Source of the DNA: Microbacterium sp. TNHR37B
Lineage (GTDB): Bacteria > Actinomycetota > Actinomycetes > Actinomycetales > Microbacteriaceae
Length of the DNA: 64,000 bases
Reading direction: 5' to 3'
Assembly (NCBI RefSeq): GCF_001620065.1
Contig: NZ_LQGV01000001.1
Coordinates: 620,001-684,000 of the forward strand
Part shown: one piece after another, positions 1 through 9,134 of the stretch
Numbering within the stretch: the first letter of the stretch is position 1
How the letters are laid out: each line of letters starts with the position of its first letter
The notes under the pieces: generated by a model
Seen by the model: only the letters and a program-made list of their open reading frames with translations
Databases searched by the model: none
What the model was told of the DNA's origin: nothing
Program-made: the position numbers and the translations under genes

Positions 1-14
1 GAGAGATCGATCAT
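1..14 (-). CDS. dprA: DprA (DNA-processing protein), first codons only, cut by window edge
   Basis: Only the first four codons (M-I-D-L) and part of a fifth are in the window. The start codon overlaps the stop of the upstream Mg-chelatase-like gene in an ATGA arrangement. The identity is inferred from the strongly conserved actinobacterial order yraN-yifB-dprA, not from the protein sequence itself. DprA would load RecA onto incoming single-stranded DNA. Confidence 0.55.
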
Positions 15-1552
15 GACGCCGCGGATCCCTTCTTCAAGAAAAGCGCACGGCCCACGTCGCCGACCACGAGGCGATCACGGCCGTCGAGATCAGCGAGCGT
101 CCAGGCCACACGCAGCACACGGTCGTAGCCGCGCAGGGTGAGCACGCCGCGCTGAAGGGCCGCATCCAGTGGAGCTCGGACGTCCGCCGACGGAGCCTGC
201 GGGCCGCCTCGGAGCCACGTCCCGCTCGCTCGGGCGTTCGTCCTCCACGGCAGCCCCTGCAGGCGGTGCTCCGCTCGAGCGCGCGCCTCCGCCACGCGCT
301 CGCGTGCGCTCGCGCTGCTGACCGTCCCTTCGCCACTGCGCAGTCGGGCCAGTGACACGCGCTGCAAGGAGAGCTCGATATCGATCCGGTCGACGAGCGG
401 ACCGCTCAATCGGCTGAGGTAGCGCCGAATCGCCAGCGACGGACAGGAGCAGGCGCCGCCGGGAACCCCGTACTGGCCGCAGGGACACGGATTGGTCGCC
501 AGCAGCAGTTGAAACCGCGCCGGGAACCGGGCATGGAAACCCGCTCTGTGGATGGAGATCTCCCCGGTCTCCAGCGGCTGGCGCAGCGCATCGAGCGCGT
601 GGGCGGAGAACTCCCCCGCTTCGTCGAGGAACAGCACTCCGCCTGACGCACGCGCGATCGCCCCGGGTCGCACATGCCTGCTTCCTCCCCCCACGAGGGC
701 AGCCGCGCTCGCGGAGTGATGGGGAGCTTCGAAGGGTGGCGTCCGATCGAGGCGGCGGACGGGGCGTCCGGCGAGGGACCGCAGCGATGCGACCTGCAGG
801 GCCTCATCGTCGGCCAACGGGGGAAGGATGCCGGGAAGACGCCGCGCCAGCATCGTCTTCCCGGCCCCCGGCGGCCCACTCATCAACGCGTGGTGTCCTC
901 CTGCTGCGGCAACGATCATCGCCTCCACCGCTTCGGGCTGACCGATCACCTCACGAAGGTCGATCTCCTCCGGCGGAGAGTCGACGGTCGGAGACTCGCC
1001 CCCGGGGAGCGGCACAGGCTCCTGGGAAGTGTCGACGACGTCCAACCCGTGAAGTCGCGCCACGTCGCGAAGACTCACCGCAGGGACCACACGCACGTCG
1101 GCCACCAGTTCGGCCTCGTCACGGCAGGCGGCCGGCACCACCACGACGCGGAACCCGGCGCGGGCAGCCGCCGCCACGGCGGGGAGGATACCTGGCACGG
1201 GTCGAAGCCGTCCATCCAGACCCAGCTCGCCCAGATGCACCGTAGCCGCGAGCGAGGCCGGGTCGAGGGGCAGTTCCGTCGCCAGCGCGGCGGTCGCCAT
1301 GGCGACATCGAGGCCGGTGCCGTGCTTGGGCAGACTGGCGGGCGAGAGATTGACCACGACATGTCGTCGGGGCAACGGCAGGTCGCTGTTGCCGCACGCG
1401 TTACGTACGCGCTGGTGGGCCTCCCCGATCGACTTGTCCGGGAGACCGATCACCGTGAACCTCGGAGTCTGCGAAGCGAGGTCAGCCTCCACCTCGACAA
1501 CGTCGCCGACGAGACCCGTGAGGACGACCGTCCACGTCCGACCGATCGTCAT
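11..1552 (-). CDS. YifB/ComM family Mg-chelatase-like AAA ATPase
   Basis: A 513-aa protein of the YifB/ComM family. In naturally competent bacteria ComM is a helicase that promotes branch migration during DNA integration; the role in actinobacteria is not settled. The N-terminal ChlI-like domain covers about residues 20-150. Walker A GPPGAGKT is at 226-233, followed by the AAA core with FLDEAGEF and the cysteine-containing ATNPCPCGQYG segment, then the C-terminal Mg-chelatase lid. A longer open frame continues upstream, but the ATG beginning MTIGRTWTVV was chosen because it overlaps the yraN stop by 4 bases (ATGA) and matches the family start. It lies in the lepB-rnhB-DUF2469-yraN-yifB-dprA cluster. 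Confidence 0.93.
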   Translation of the reverse strand: MTIGRTWTVVLTGLVGDVVEVEADLASQTPRFTVIGLPDKSIGEAHQRVRNACGNSDLPLPRRHVVVNLSPASLPKHGTGLDVAMATAALATELPLDPASLAATVHLGELGLDGRLRPVPGILPAVAAAARAGFRVVVVPAACRDEAELVADVRVVPAVSLRDVARLHGLDVVDTSQEPVPLPGGESPTVDSPPEEIDLREVIGQPEAVEAMIVAAAGGHHALMSGPPGAGKTMLARRLPGILPPLADDEALQVASLRSLAGRPVRRLDRTPPFEAPHHSASAAALVGGGSRHVRPGAIARASGGVLFLDEAGEFSAHALDALRQPLETGEISIHRAGFHARFPARFQLLLATNPCPCGQYGVPGGACSCPSLAIRRYLSRLSGPLVDRIDIELSLQRVSLARLRSGEGTVSSASARERVAEARARAEHRLQGLPWRTNARASGTWLRGGPQAPSADVRAPLDAALQRGVLTLRGYDRVLRVAWTLADLDGRDRLVVGDVGRALFLKKGSAAS

Positions 1553-1911
1553 CGGACGTCTTCGAGGTGTTCGAGAATGGCGGTACGGGGGTCTTCCCCC
1601 GTGATTCCGATGATGTCGAGTTGCAGCCGGCGACCGCGCGCCACTGGCTCGTGGGTGCGAGTCCATGCAGCCCCGAGGCGCCACAGGCGCGCGGCCTTAC
1701 GTGCATCGACCGCTTCGAAGGGGTGTCCGAACCATGCCGTCCGCCGGGTCTTGACCTCCACGATGACCAGGCTCGCCCCGCGCGTCGCCACGATGTCGAT
1801 CTCGCCCTCGGAACACCGCCAGTTTCGGTCGACCACCCGGTAGCCCGCGGCGAGCAGATAATCGGCCGCGCGATCCTCACCGTCGCGACCGCGTATGTCT
1901 TTCAGCGCCAT
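1549..1911 (-). CDS. YraN/UPF0102 endonuclease-fold protein
   Basis: A 120-aa protein of the UPF0102 family, which has a restriction-endonuclease-like fold. The sequence shows the nuclease-type motif: GEIDIVA followed by LVIVEVKTRR, that is E/D...D...E-x-K. The start MALKDIRGRDGED is chosen over an upstream in-frame codon because the family begins just before the conserved G-x-x-GE-x-x-A segment. Its stop overlaps the start of the YifB gene by 4 bases, so the two are probably translationally coupled. Its cellular role is unproven; the operon context points to DNA processing. Confidence 0.9.
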   Translation of the reverse strand: MALKDIRGRDGEDRAADYLLAAGYRVVDRNWRCSEGEIDIVATRGASLVIVEVKTRRTAWFGHPFEAVDARKAARLWRLGAAWTRTHEPVARGRRLQLDIIGITGEDPRTAILEHLEDVR

Positions 1912-2007
1912 GCGACGATCGTGACGCCCGGCGACGAAGCGCACTTCGCCCGGCACCCTCAGATGGGGATGAGCCGCACCTCTCGCACGGCGTGGAGGAA
2001 CCGGCGC

Positions 2008-2331
2008 TCAGGAGTCGAGCGACAGCTCGTCGGGGATCTGGAAGTCCCGCCGCTGCAGCTCCTCGACGTTCACATCCTTGAACGTGAGAACGCGCACCGA
2101 CTTCACGAACCGGTCCGCACGGTAGATGTCCCACACCCACACGTCGTTCATCGAGATCTCGAAGTAGAAATCGTGCTCGGTGTCGCGGCGCACGACGTTC
2201 ACCTCGTTCGCGAGGTAGAAACGCCGCTCGGTCTCGATGACGTACTGGAACTGCGACACGACGTCGCGGTACTCCTTGTAGAGCGCCAACTCGAGTTCGC
2301 GGTCGTAATCCTCGAAGACTTCGTCATCCAT
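2008..2331 (-). CDS. DUF2469 family protein
   Basis: A 107-aa acidic protein with the DUF2469 family signature: it starts MDDEVFEDYDRELELALYKEY and contains the FYLANEVNVVRRD and NDVWVWDIYRADRFV segments. The family is nearly confined to Actinobacteria and always sits between rnhB and yraN, as here. No biochemical function is known. The gap to yraN is 96 bases and to rnhB 40 bases, consistent with one transcript. Confidence 0.92.
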   Translation of the reverse strand: MDDEVFEDYDRELELALYKEYRDVVSQFQYVIETERRFYLANEVNVVRRDTEHDFYFEISMNDVWVWDIYRADRFVKSVRVLTFKDVNVEELQRRDFQIPDELSLDS

Positions 2332-2371
2332 GGTGACTCAATCCTATGGCCGCGACGCGACGGCGACGTCC

Positions 2372-3031
2372 CTAGAACAAGGTTGGCGCATCCGCGATCG
2401 CCCACGACGATCGATGGTGAGGGCTGAGGCCGTGAGAGCGGATCGCGGCACGGTGGTCCGCGCTCGCATATCCCTTGTTCCGCGCCCACTGGTAGACCGG
2501 GCTCTCCTCGTGGAGACGCGCCATGAGCTCGTCCCGCGCGACCTTCGCGATGATCGACGCCGCGGACGCCGACGCGCAGTCTCGGTCCGCTTTGATCACG
2601 GGACGGACGGTGAGGGTCGCCGACCCCGCCGCGGAAATGTAGTCGTAGTTGCCGTCGAGAAGCACGAGCGCTTCCTCGACAACGACCCCCGCCGCGCGCA
2701 GGTCCGCGATGGCACGCTGGGCCGCCAACCCCAGCGCGCGCATGATCCCCACCCGATCGATCTCCCCGGCATCGGCCCACCCGACGGACGAGGCTCGCAC
2801 CCATTCCTTCGCACGCTCGGCGACCTCCGGCCGCCGAGCTTCCGCGACGAGCTTCGAATCACGCAGTCCCGGAGGGATCCGGCGCCGCGCGCCAGCGGCA
2901 TCCATGACGGTCGCCCCCACCGCCACGGGTCCTGCCAGGGCTCCACGGCCGACCTCGTCGCACGCGATGATGAGCGGGTGCTCCTTGAGGAGGCGCCGCT
3001 CGAGACCAAGGCGAGGCGCGACGACGGTCAT
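2372..3031 (-). CDS. rnhB: Ribonuclease HII
   Basis: A 219-aa RNase HII that removes ribonucleotides and RNA from RNA-DNA hybrids. The acidic catalytic pair is in the ACDEVGRG motif (D25, E26); further acidic residues are in VLLDGNYDY and KADRDCASASAASIIAK. The start was placed at ATG 3031 because it overlaps the lepB stop by four bases (ATGA) and gives the normal family length; a longer open frame upstream lies inside lepB. Confidence 0.95.
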   Translation of the reverse strand: MTVVAPRLGLERRLLKEHPLIIACDEVGRGALAGPVAVGATVMDAAGARRRIPPGLRDSKLVAEARRPEVAERAKEWVRASSVGWADAGEIDRVGIMRALGLAAQRAIADLRAAGVVVEEALVLLDGNYDYISAAGSATLTVRPVIKADRDCASASAASIIAKVARDELMARLHEESPVYQWARNKGYASADHRAAIRSHGLSPHHRSSWAIADAPTLF

Positions 3032-3783
3032 TGCGCCTCGGGCTCCGGAACGCCCGCGAACACGTCGTGGTGGAAGTCGATGAGACCGAACCGCGGCAGC
3101 GGCCACGTGATGAGGAACGCACGTCCGACGACGTTATCGAGCGGGACGAAGCCGCTTCCCGGTTGGTCCATGTTGTACCGCGAGTCTCGGGAGGAGTCGC
3201 GGTTGTCCCCCAGCACCCAGAGCGAGCCCTCGGGCACCGTCACGTCGTACGAGACCACGTTGGGGGCGCTCTGGCCCTCGGCGAGATTGAGGTACGAGGA
3301 CTCGTCGATGGGGACACCATTGACGGTCACCTGTCCCATGGCGTTGCAGCAGACGACGTGATCACCCGGAACGCCGATGATCCGCTTGATCAGATGATCT
3401 TTGCTGTCCGGCGCGGAGATACCGACCACGGAGAGCAGCCAGTCGACAGCCTCGACCAGCACCGACCGAGCCGGAGTGGGCTCGCTGGGCAACCATCCGC
3501 CGGGATCGCGGAAGACGACGACGTCGCCTCGGGAGTATCCCCCGAAACGCGGGGTGAGTTCATCCACGAGAATGCGGTCCTGCACTTGCAGGGTCTGCTC
3601 CATCGAGCCCGACGGGATGTAGAACGACCGGACGAGGAACGTCTTGACGAGGAAGGACACCAAGACCGCGATGACGATGATGACGAGGATGTCGCGCATC
3701 AGCGGCCACCAGCCTCGGCGAGACCGCCGTCGTGAGCGCAACGATGCTTCGGCCGCCCCTGCGGCGGTCTCTTCGGACGTCAT
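3028..3783 (-). CDS. lepB: Type I signal peptidase
   Basis: A 251-aa membrane-anchored signal peptidase I that cleaves signal peptides from exported proteins. A basic N-terminus precedes one hydrophobic anchor at about residues 31-48. The catalytic serine is Ser60 in IPSGSM and the general-base lysine is Lys133 in HLIKRIIGVPGD. The family box GDNRDSSRDSR follows. It heads the lepB-rnhB-DUF2469-yraN-yifB-dprA transcript and lies downstream of rplS behind a strong terminator, so it is likely transcribed separately from rplS. Confidence 0.96.
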   Translation of the reverse strand: MTSEETAAGAAEASLRSRRRSRRGWWPLMRDILVIIVIAVLVSFLVKTFLVRSFYIPSGSMEQTLQVQDRILVDELTPRFGGYSRGDVVVFRDPGGWLPSEPTPARSVLVEAVDWLLSVVGISAPDSKDHLIKRIIGVPGDHVVCCNAMGQVTVNGVPIDESSYLNLAEGQSAPNVVSYDVTVPEGSLWVLGDNRDSSRDSRYNMDQPGSGFVPLDNVVGRAFLITWPLPRFGLIDFHHDVFAGVPEPEAQ

Positions 3784-3924
3784 GCGAATCCTTCGTCTCG
3801 GCGGCAGGGGCTGATCCCGCCATGCTCACTGCACCCCTCAAGGTTCGCACACCCCGGCCTCGTCTCCGCGTCGCGGCGCACGCTCAAGGCACCGGATCCG
3901 CCAAGATGCACCCCCCGGGAAACA

Positions 3925-3956
3925 CGAATGCCCCGGGAAGAGACCCGGGGCATTCG
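3925..3956 (-). terminator. Intrinsic-type terminator of rplS
   Basis: A perfect 13-bp inverted repeat with GAATGCCCCGGG as the 5' arm core (3925-3937 pairing with 3944-3956) and a 6-nt loop AAGAGA. It begins 12 bases after the rplS stop. No U-tract follows, as is common in actinobacterial terminators. Confidence 0.8.
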
Positions 3957-3968
3957 CGGACGAGCGCG

Positions 3969-4316
3969 TCAGTTGTCGCGCTTCTCCTTGATCTTGGCCT
4001 TCTTGCCGCGCAGCTCACGCAGGTAGTAGAGCTTGGCGCGACGGACGTCACCGCGGGTGACGACCTCGATGTGATCGATGGACGGGCTGTGGACGGGGAA
4101 GGTCCGCTCCACACCCACCTGGAAGCTGATCTTGCGGACGGTGAACGTCTCACGAACGCCATCGCCCGAACGGCCGATGACGACGCCCTGGAACACCTGG
4201 ATACGAGAGCGGTTGCCCTCGGTGATGTTCACGTGCACCTTGACGGTGTCGCCGGGCGAGAAGGTCGGGATGTCGGAGCGGAGCGAAGCCGCATCGACGG
4301 AGTCGAGGATCTGCAT
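3969..4316 (-). CDS. rplS: 50S ribosomal protein L19
   Basis: A 115-aa L19, with the characteristic [23 protein letters not shown] and [11 protein letters not shown] segments and the basic C-terminus [11 protein letters not shown]. The start MQILDSVD has a good AGGAAG ribosome binding site about 9 bases upstream, so the 15 extra residues of the longer open frame are not counted. It is a single-gene transcript: a promoter is visible about 130 bases upstream and a terminator follows directly. Confidence 0.97.
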   Translation of the reverse strand: MQILDSVDAASLRSDIPTFSPGDTVKVHVNITEGNRSRIQVFQGVVIGRSGDGVRETFTVRKISFQVGVERTFPVHSPSIDHIEVVTRGDVRRAKLYYLRELRGKKAKIKEKRDN

Positions 4317-4444
4317 GATCGTCACTTCCTGCGACCGCCACAGGTCGATCGCGAGAGTCAAAGGTGAATGAGGTGTACCCGGGACGCCGATTGGTTCAGC
4401 GCCGTGCTCCCCTGAGGCAGAGACCGGTCAGGGCACAAGTGTCT

Positions 4445-4473
4445 ATTCTGCCACGGACGGACACGGTCGCCAA
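4445..4473 (-). promoter_or_regulatory. rplS promoter (extended -10)
   Basis: On the minus strand TTGGCG (4473-4468) and CAGAAT (4450-4445) are separated by 17 bases, and TGG directly before the -10 gives an extended -10 element. The predicted transcript starts near 4438, leaving a 5' leader of about 120 nt before rplS. The same TGGCARAATAGAC core occurs upstream of rpsP. Confidence 0.55.
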
Positions 4474-4503
4474 ACCGCGTCCCCGTGGACCCGGCCAGGC
4501 ACG

Positions 4504-4995
4504 TCAGGGCGTCGGCGGGCGGTTCTCACGAACGATGAGCACGTCGGGATCGACTCGCCCGGACGCGGGCTCGGGTGCCGGAGGAATGTAGCCGACGCCG
4601 TCACTCGTGCGTAGCAGGAAGGACGATGGCCGCGCCTCTCGCCACAGCTGAGACAGCGAGGTGCAGAACGCGGCAACGCCCACGGCGACCGTCACCGCGA
4701 GGGTCGGCCACCACCATCGCCCGTCGAAGACCCCCAGAGCGATGATGAGCACGTGCCAGGCGCCGATGACGCCGAGATCGGTCCAGGACACGGCCCGATC
4801 GGTGCGCACCGTCCCGCGGGCGCGGATGAGAAGGGTCAGCACGATCTGGCCAATGAAGACAATGGGAGCCGACACGAGCACCCACAGGAGCGCCCACGGG
4901 TTCGCGCCGAAGACGATCCACCCGACCACGAGCCACAGCGGCAGGACGACCGCCGCGGGAATCAGCCATCGGAAGAACGCCTGTCGTACCCACAT
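4504..4995 (-). CDS. Small four-TM membrane protein of unknown function
   Basis: A 163-aa protein with four hydrophobic segments at about residues 9-29, 34-56, 74-90 and 96-113, and a proline-rich polar C-terminus of about 50 residues. I do not recognise a named family. The start MWVRQAFFRW was chosen because the longer open frame runs into the divergent map gene. It is divergent from map, with 52 bases between the two starts, and stops upstream of the rplS promoter. Confidence 0.75.
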   Translation of the reverse strand: MWVRQAFFRWLIPAAVVLPLWLVVGWIVFGANPWALLWVLVSAPIVFIGQIVLTLLIRARGTVRTDRAVSWTDLGVIGAWHVLIIALGVFDGRWWWPTLAVTVAVGVAAFCTSLSQLWREARPSSFLLRTSDGVGYIPPAPEPASGRVDPDVLIVRENRPPTP

Positions 4996-5047
4996 GACTC
5001 CGATGCTACGCCTGTCCGTCAGAATGGAACCTGAGGAAAGGATCCAC

Positions 5048-5830
5048 ATGATCGAGTTGCGCACGCCCGCAGAGATCGACCAGATGCGACCCGCGGGGCG
5101 CTTCGTCGCCGAGGTTCTCGCCACGCTCCGGGACGAGACCACCGTGGGGACGAACCTCCTGGCGATCGACCGGCGTGCCCACGATCTCATCCGTCGAGCG
5201 GGCGCGGAGTCGTGCTACATCGACTATCACCCCTCGTTCGGCGCGAGTCCTTTCGGCAAGGTGATCTGCACCTCGGTCAACGACGCCGTCCTGCACGGCT
5301 TGCCCCACGACTACGATCTGCGCGGCGGGGATCTCGTGAGCCTCGACTTCGCCGTCTCCGTCGACGGTTGGGTCGCCGATTCGGCCGTGTCCTTCGTCGT
5401 AGGTACCGCGCGCGACGAAGATCTCGCCCTCATCGACACGACCGAGCGGGCGCTGGAAGCCGCCATCGCGCATGCTCGCGTCGGCAACCGTATCGGCGAC
5501 ATCTCTGCCGCCATCTCTCACGTGGCCACGACCGACGGCTACCGCATCAACACCGACTTCGGTGGCCACGGAGTCGGGCGCACGATGCACGGTGACCCGC
5601 ACGTACCCAACGATGGCAAGGCCGGTCGCGGATACCCACTGCGACCGGGTCTCGTCCTCGCCCTGGAACCGTGGTTCCTGCAGACCACGGATGGCCTGGT
5701 CACCGACCCCGACGGCTGGACGCTGCGCAGTGTCGACGGTTCTCGCGGCGCACATTCGGAGCACACGGTGGCCATCACCGAGGAAGGACCGATCGTCCTC
5801 ACCGATCGTTCCTTCCTCGGTGTCGACTGA
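5048..5830 (+). CDS. map: Type I methionine aminopeptidase
   Basis: A 260-aa cytosolic metalloenzyme that removes the N-terminal methionine from nascent proteins. All five metal ligands are visible: D100 (SLDFAV), D111 (VADSAV), H174 (GGHGVG), E207 (ALEPW) and E238 (SEHTVAI), plus the substrate histidine H83. GAGGAAAGGATCCAC before ATG 5048 supplies the ribosome binding site and decides the start over a long upstream open frame. The gene is followed after 9 bases by a hydrolase on the same strand. Confidence 0.95.
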   Translation: MIELRTPAEIDQMRPAGRFVAEVLATLRDETTVGTNLLAIDRRAHDLIRRAGAESCYIDYHPSFGASPFGKVICTSVNDAVLHGLPHDYDLRGGDLVSLDFAVSVDGWVADSAVSFVVGTARDEDLALIDTTERALEAAIAHARVGNRIGDISAAISHVATTDGYRINTDFGGHGVGRTMHGDPHVPNDGKAGRGYPLRPGLVLALEPWFLQTTDGLVTDPDGWTLRSVDGSRGAHSEHTVAITEEGPIVLTDRSFLGVD

Positions 5831-5839
5831 GGCCTCGAC

Positions 5840-6973
5840 GTGCCCCTGGACCCCTACTTCGCGGAGCGGCTCCGGGTACACCGTCGCTACCTTCTGCGCC
5901 CGGCTGGGAAGACCCTGCGCACCGCCCTCAGCACCCTGCGCATGCGACTTCTCGGCCTGCTGCGGTGGTGGCCATCGCCGCCGCGGCGCGACGACTTCCG
6001 GTCCCCCGCGACACCCAACACCGACCCCGCTCCGGCCGGGCCGCCGCCTCGTCGAACCGGAGGGTCCGCGCAATCGATGACCCCTCGCGAGCGTCATCGC
6101 GCTGCCGCCCTGGCCTGGGATCGCGCCGAGCTGGCGCGCGCGGGAACGCCCGGTCCTGTCCTCCCGACCGAAGAGCACACGATCGTCGTTCCCGGATATC
6201 CCGCCGTCCGCGTCCGGATCTATCGCCCCGCCGACGACGACCGTCGCCGGCCCGCGGTCCTCTCCTTCTACGGCGGCGCCTTCCGAATCGGCGGAATCGA
6301 CTACCCGACCACCGACGCGGCCCTTCGACGTCGTGCCGCCGGCGCCGACGTGGTGATGGTCGCCGTCGATTACGCCTTGGCACCGGAGCACCGCTTCCCC
6401 ACGCAAGTAGAGCAGGGACACGCCGCGCTCGAATGGCTCCTGGCTCACGCGACGGAGCTGCGCGTAGATCGGGATCGCGTCGGCCTCCACGGCACGTCGG
6501 CGGGGGGCGCACTCGCCGCCGCCGTGGCCCTCATGAACCGCGACCGCGCACAGCACCCTCTCCGATGCCAGGTGCTGGAGGTGCCGGTCACCGACCTCAC
6601 GGGTCGGCACATCGATCTCCGCCCCACGTGGGCGATGGGTATCCCCGCCCTGTTCGTCCTCCGCGAGCTGCGCTCGATCGCGCGGACATATCTCGGACCC
6701 CGGGGCGACGCGCGCCACCCGTACGCATCTCCGCTCCGGGCGACGGACCATTCCGGTCTTCCACCCGCTCTGATCCTCACCGCGGAGTACGACAACCTCC
6801 GCGGCGACGGCGCCGCCTACGGCGCGGCGCTGCGTCGCAGCGGCGTCGACGCGACGGTCGTGCGCTATCTCGGCGTCGGGCACGACGTACCGACCTACAC
6901 GGGCGCGCTCGACGCGTCCCGTCGGTGGGACGATCAGGTCATCGCGGCGCTACGGGCGCTACACGACGGATGA
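5840..6973 (+). CDS. Alpha/beta hydrolase, hormone-sensitive-lipase (HSL) family
   Basis: A putative carboxylesterase of 377 aa. The C-terminal 270 residues form an HSL-type alpha/beta hydrolase: the oxyanion motif is YGGAF (residues 144-148) instead of the usual HGGG. The nucleophile is Ser220 in GTSAGG, and the likely acid and base are Asp318 (EYDNL) and His349 (VGHDV). The basic, proline-rich first 80 residues have no clear domain. The start is a GTG close behind map; a later ATG (MTPRERHR, near 6077) would give a protein of normal family length, so the start is uncertain. The end overlaps trmD on the other strand by 15 bases. Confidence 0.82.
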   Translation: MPLDPYFAERLRVHRRYLLRPAGKTLRTALSTLRMRLLGLLRWWPSPPRRDDFRSPATPNTDPAPAGPPPRRTGGSAQSMTPRERHRAAALAWDRAELARAGTPGPVLPTEEHTIVVPGYPAVRVRIYRPADDDRRRPAVLSFYGGAFRIGGIDYPTTDAALRRRAAGADVVMVAVDYALAPEHRFPTQVEQGHAALEWLLAHATELRVDRDRVGLHGTSAGGALAAAVALMNRDRAQHPLRCQVLEVPVTDLTGRHIDLRPTWAMGIPALFVLRELRSIARTYLGPRGDARHPYASPLRATDHSGLPPALILTAEYDNLRGDGAAYGAALRRSGVDATVVRYLGVGHDVPTYTGALDASRRWDDQVIAALRALHDG

Positions 6974-7678
6974 CTCGTCGTCGCCCAGAAGATCGGGGCG
7001 GCGGCTGCGAGTACGGTCGAGTTGCTGCTCGTGCCGCCACTGCGCGACGTGTCCGTGATGGCCGCTGAGGAGGACGGGAGGAACCTCGCGCCCCCGCCAC
7101 ACCGCCGGCTTCGTGTAGGAGGGATACTCGAGCAGCCCCGACTCGTGCGACTCCTCCACCAGGCTCTCGGGATTGCCGACGACGCCGGGGATCAGGCGGC
7201 CGATCGCCTCGATCATCGCCATCGCGGCGACCTCGCCACCGTTGAGCACATAGTCGCCGAGGCTGAGGAGTCGAACCTCGCCGAGCGTCTCCGCGTAGTC
7301 GAAGACCCGCTCGTCGATCCCTTCGTACCGTCCACACCCGAAGACCAGGCGGCGGTGCCCGGCGAGCTCGCGGGCCGTCGCCTGGGTGAAGCGCTCGCCC
7401 GCAGGCGAGGGAAAGATGAACGTCGGCCGCGTCTCCTCGTTCGCCTCATCGTCGGCCACGAGAGCATCGAGCGCCTGACCCCAGGGCTCGGGCTTCATGA
7501 CCATCCCCGCGCCGCCGCCGTACGGCGTGTCGTCGATGGTGCGGTGGCGGTCCGTCGTGAAGTCACGAAGATCGTGCACGCGCACGTCGAGGATGCCACT
7601 GGCGCGGGCCTTGCCCAGGAGCGAGACCTCGAGCACGTCGAAGAACGACGGGAAGATCGTGACGACGTCGACGCGCAC
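6959..7678 (-). CDS. trmD: tRNA (guanine-N1)-methyltransferase TrmD
   Basis: A 239-aa SPOUT methyltransferase that makes m1G37 in tRNAs, preventing frameshifting. Motifs seen: the N-terminal [12 protein letters not shown], the catalytic segment [13 protein letters not shown], the trefoil-knot [15 protein letters not shown], and [16 protein letters not shown]. The start is GTG 7678, immediately after the rimM stop at 7680-7682, giving the normal length. It is the last gene of rpsP-khpA-rimM-trmD. Confidence 0.96.
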   Translation of the reverse strand: MRVDVVTIFPSFFDVLEVSLLGKARASGILDVRVHDLRDFTTDRHRTIDDTPYGGGAGMVMKPEPWGQALDALVADDEANEETRPTFIFPSPAGERFTQATARELAGHRRLVFGCGRYEGIDERVFDYAETLGEVRLLSLGDYVLNGGEVAAMAMIEAIGRLIPGVVGNPESLVEESHESGLLEYPSYTKPAVWRGREVPPVLLSGHHGHVAQWRHEQQLDRTRSRRPDLLGDDESSVV

Positions 7679-7679
7679 G

Positions 7680-8294
7680 TCAGGACTCGGAAGACGACTC
7701 GCCGGGTGCACCATCGGTCTCGCCGACCGGCTCCTCGTCATCGGGGAGGTCCTCGAACAGCCCCGGAGGAGGAGTGACCACCACGCGTCCGGCGGCGACA
7801 TCGACCTCGGGGACGATCGCGGCGACGAACGGGACCAGGATCTCGCGATCACTCCCATCGGCCGGTGCCACGATGAGGAGGTCTTGCGCCGGCAGGTGAT
7901 CGACGCGGCGGACCTGACCGACCGTCGCCCCGTCGCGAACGACCGAGAGGCCGACCAGCTGGTGGTCGTACCAGGCATCGTCCTCGGTGAGGTCGTCGCC
8001 GTCCTGGTCGATCCAGAGGATGGCGCGCACGAGCGACTCAGCGGCCGTACGGTCGTCGATACCTTCCAGGAACACCACGGGGTGCGAGTTCATCCAGCGG
8101 AACTCCCGAACCGTGGCCGTCTTCCCGTGCCACGGCGAGGACTCGGGAACCTGCAAGGTGAACTGAGCACCCGGGACGAAACGCCCATCGGGGTCGTCCG
8201 TGTAGAGCTCGAGCTTGAAGGCGCCCTTGAGTCCGTGCGCCTTGACGAGACGGCCGACGCGCAACTGGGTGCGTGCGGCTTCTGCACCGGCCAC
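7680..8294 (-). CDS. rimM: 16S rRNA maturation factor RimM
   Basis: A 204-aa protein that binds S19 and helps mature the 30S head. It has the N-terminal RimM beta-barrel ([24 protein letters not shown]) and the C-terminal PRC-barrel ([31 protein letters not shown]), followed by a short acidic tail. Two GTG starts are possible: 8294, right after the KhpA stop, and 8318, which overlaps that gene by 23 bases. I prefer 8294 for tight coupling; neither has a strong ribosome binding site. Confidence 0.92.
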   Translation of the reverse strand: MAGAEAARTQLRVGRLVKAHGLKGAFKLELYTDDPDGRFVPGAQFTLQVPESSPWHGKTATVREFRWMNSHPVVFLEGIDDRTAAESLVRAILWIDQDGDDLTEDDAWYDHQLVGLSVVRDGATVGQVRRVDHLPAQDLLIVAPADGSDREILVPFVAAIVPEVDVAAGRVVVTPPPGLFEDLPDDEEPVGETDGAPGESSSES

Positions 8295-8295
8295 G

Positions 8296-8526
8296 TCAGT
8301 CGTCCGCGACGTCGACACGCACGCGCGACCCGTCGGCCAGAGCGGCCATGAGGGTGCGCAGCGCCTTGGCCGTGCGGCCGCCGCGCCCGATCACACGACC
8401 GCGGTCGTCGGGGTGCACGCGCACCTCCAGCACGTCTCCGCGAGGTGACGTGGACGAGCGGACGGTGACGTCGTCGGGGTGATCGACGATCCCCTTGACG
8501 ACGTGTTCGAGCGCGGCAGCGAGCAC
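8296..8526 (-). CDS. khpA: KH-domain RNA-binding protein KhpA
   Basis: A 76-aa single KH-domain protein with the GXXG loop in VIGRGGRTAKALRTLM. KhpA pairs with KhpB (Jag) in many Gram-positives and binds many RNAs. The GTG start lies 4 bases after the rpsP stop and the stop abuts rimM, the standard rpsP-khpA-rimM-trmD layout. Confidence 0.93.
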   Translation of the reverse strand: MLAAALEHVVKGIVDHPDDVTVRSSTSPRGDVLEVRVHPDDRGRVIGRGGRTAKALRTLMAALADGSRVRVDVADD

Positions 8527-8530
8527 GGTC

Positions 8531-8950
8531 TTACTCGGCCTCGGTGGTCTCGGCCTCGGCAGCGTCGGCGTCGGGAGCCGCCGGCTCCTCCGCCTTCTTC
8601 TCCGCCTTGGGCTTGATGACCGACTTCTTGGACGCGTCGACGCTGAACTCCGCCTTCGGCTCGGCGGTCTTGACCGTCGAGACCGCGTTGGCGTCGCCCT
8701 TGAACTTGCCCCAGTCTCCGGTCAGCTTCAACAGCGCGGCGACCTGCTCAGTGGGCTGAGCGCCCACCGAGAGCCAGTACTGCGCGCGCTCGGAGTCGAC
8801 CTCGATGAACGAGGGCTCCTCGGTGGGGTGGTACTTGCCGATCTCTTCGATCACACGGCCATCGCGCTTGGTGCGCGAGTCGGCGACGACGATGCGGTAG
8901 TAGGGGGCCCGGATCTTACCGAGCCGCTTGAGACGGATCTTGACAGCCAC
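8531..8950 (-). CDS. rpsP: 30S ribosomal protein S16
   Basis: A 139-aa S16. The first 80 residues hold the whole fold ([20 protein letters not shown], then [22 protein letters not shown]). The extra 55 residues form an Ala/Glu/Lys-rich acidic tail, common in actinobacterial S16. The start is GTG 8950, preceded by an AGGAG site; an in-frame extension upstream overlaps the promoter and is rejected. It is the first gene of the rpsP operon. Confidence 0.96.
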   Translation of the reverse strand: MAVKIRLKRLGKIRAPYYRIVVADSRTKRDGRVIEEIGKYHPTEEPSFIEVDSERAQYWLSVGAQPTEQVAALLKLTGDWGKFKGDANAVSTVKTAEPKAEFSVDASKKSVIKPKAEKKAEEPAAPDADAAEAETTEAE

Positions 8951-9073
8951 GATTCTCCTGAATGGTGTGGGAGTGATGATGAACGTCGCCTGGAGAGTGG
9001 GGTGCACACCCGGCGGAAGCTCTGAGGTCGGACGAGACGCTGGATAGAGGGTCGAGCGCCGGTCCAACCGTCT

Positions 9074-9082
9074 ATTTTGCCA
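9074..9082 (-). promoter_or_regulatory. rpsP promoter (extended -10)
   Basis: On the minus strand TGGCAAAAT is followed by AGAC, the same extended -10 core found upstream of rplS. The predicted start near 9067 leaves a leader of about 117 nt. No good -35 is visible. The element lies inside the gap to the divergent ybdK-like gene. Confidence 0.45.
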
Positions 9083-9134
9083 GATCATGACGCATGCTGC
9101 GAATCCCTCCGCCTGGGCGTGTCAGACTGTGCGC

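Noticed and set aside
5006..6883. 625-aa open frame on the minus strand opposite map and the hydrolase
   Set aside because: Antisense shadow of two real genes; no motif, and it spans their intergenic gap.
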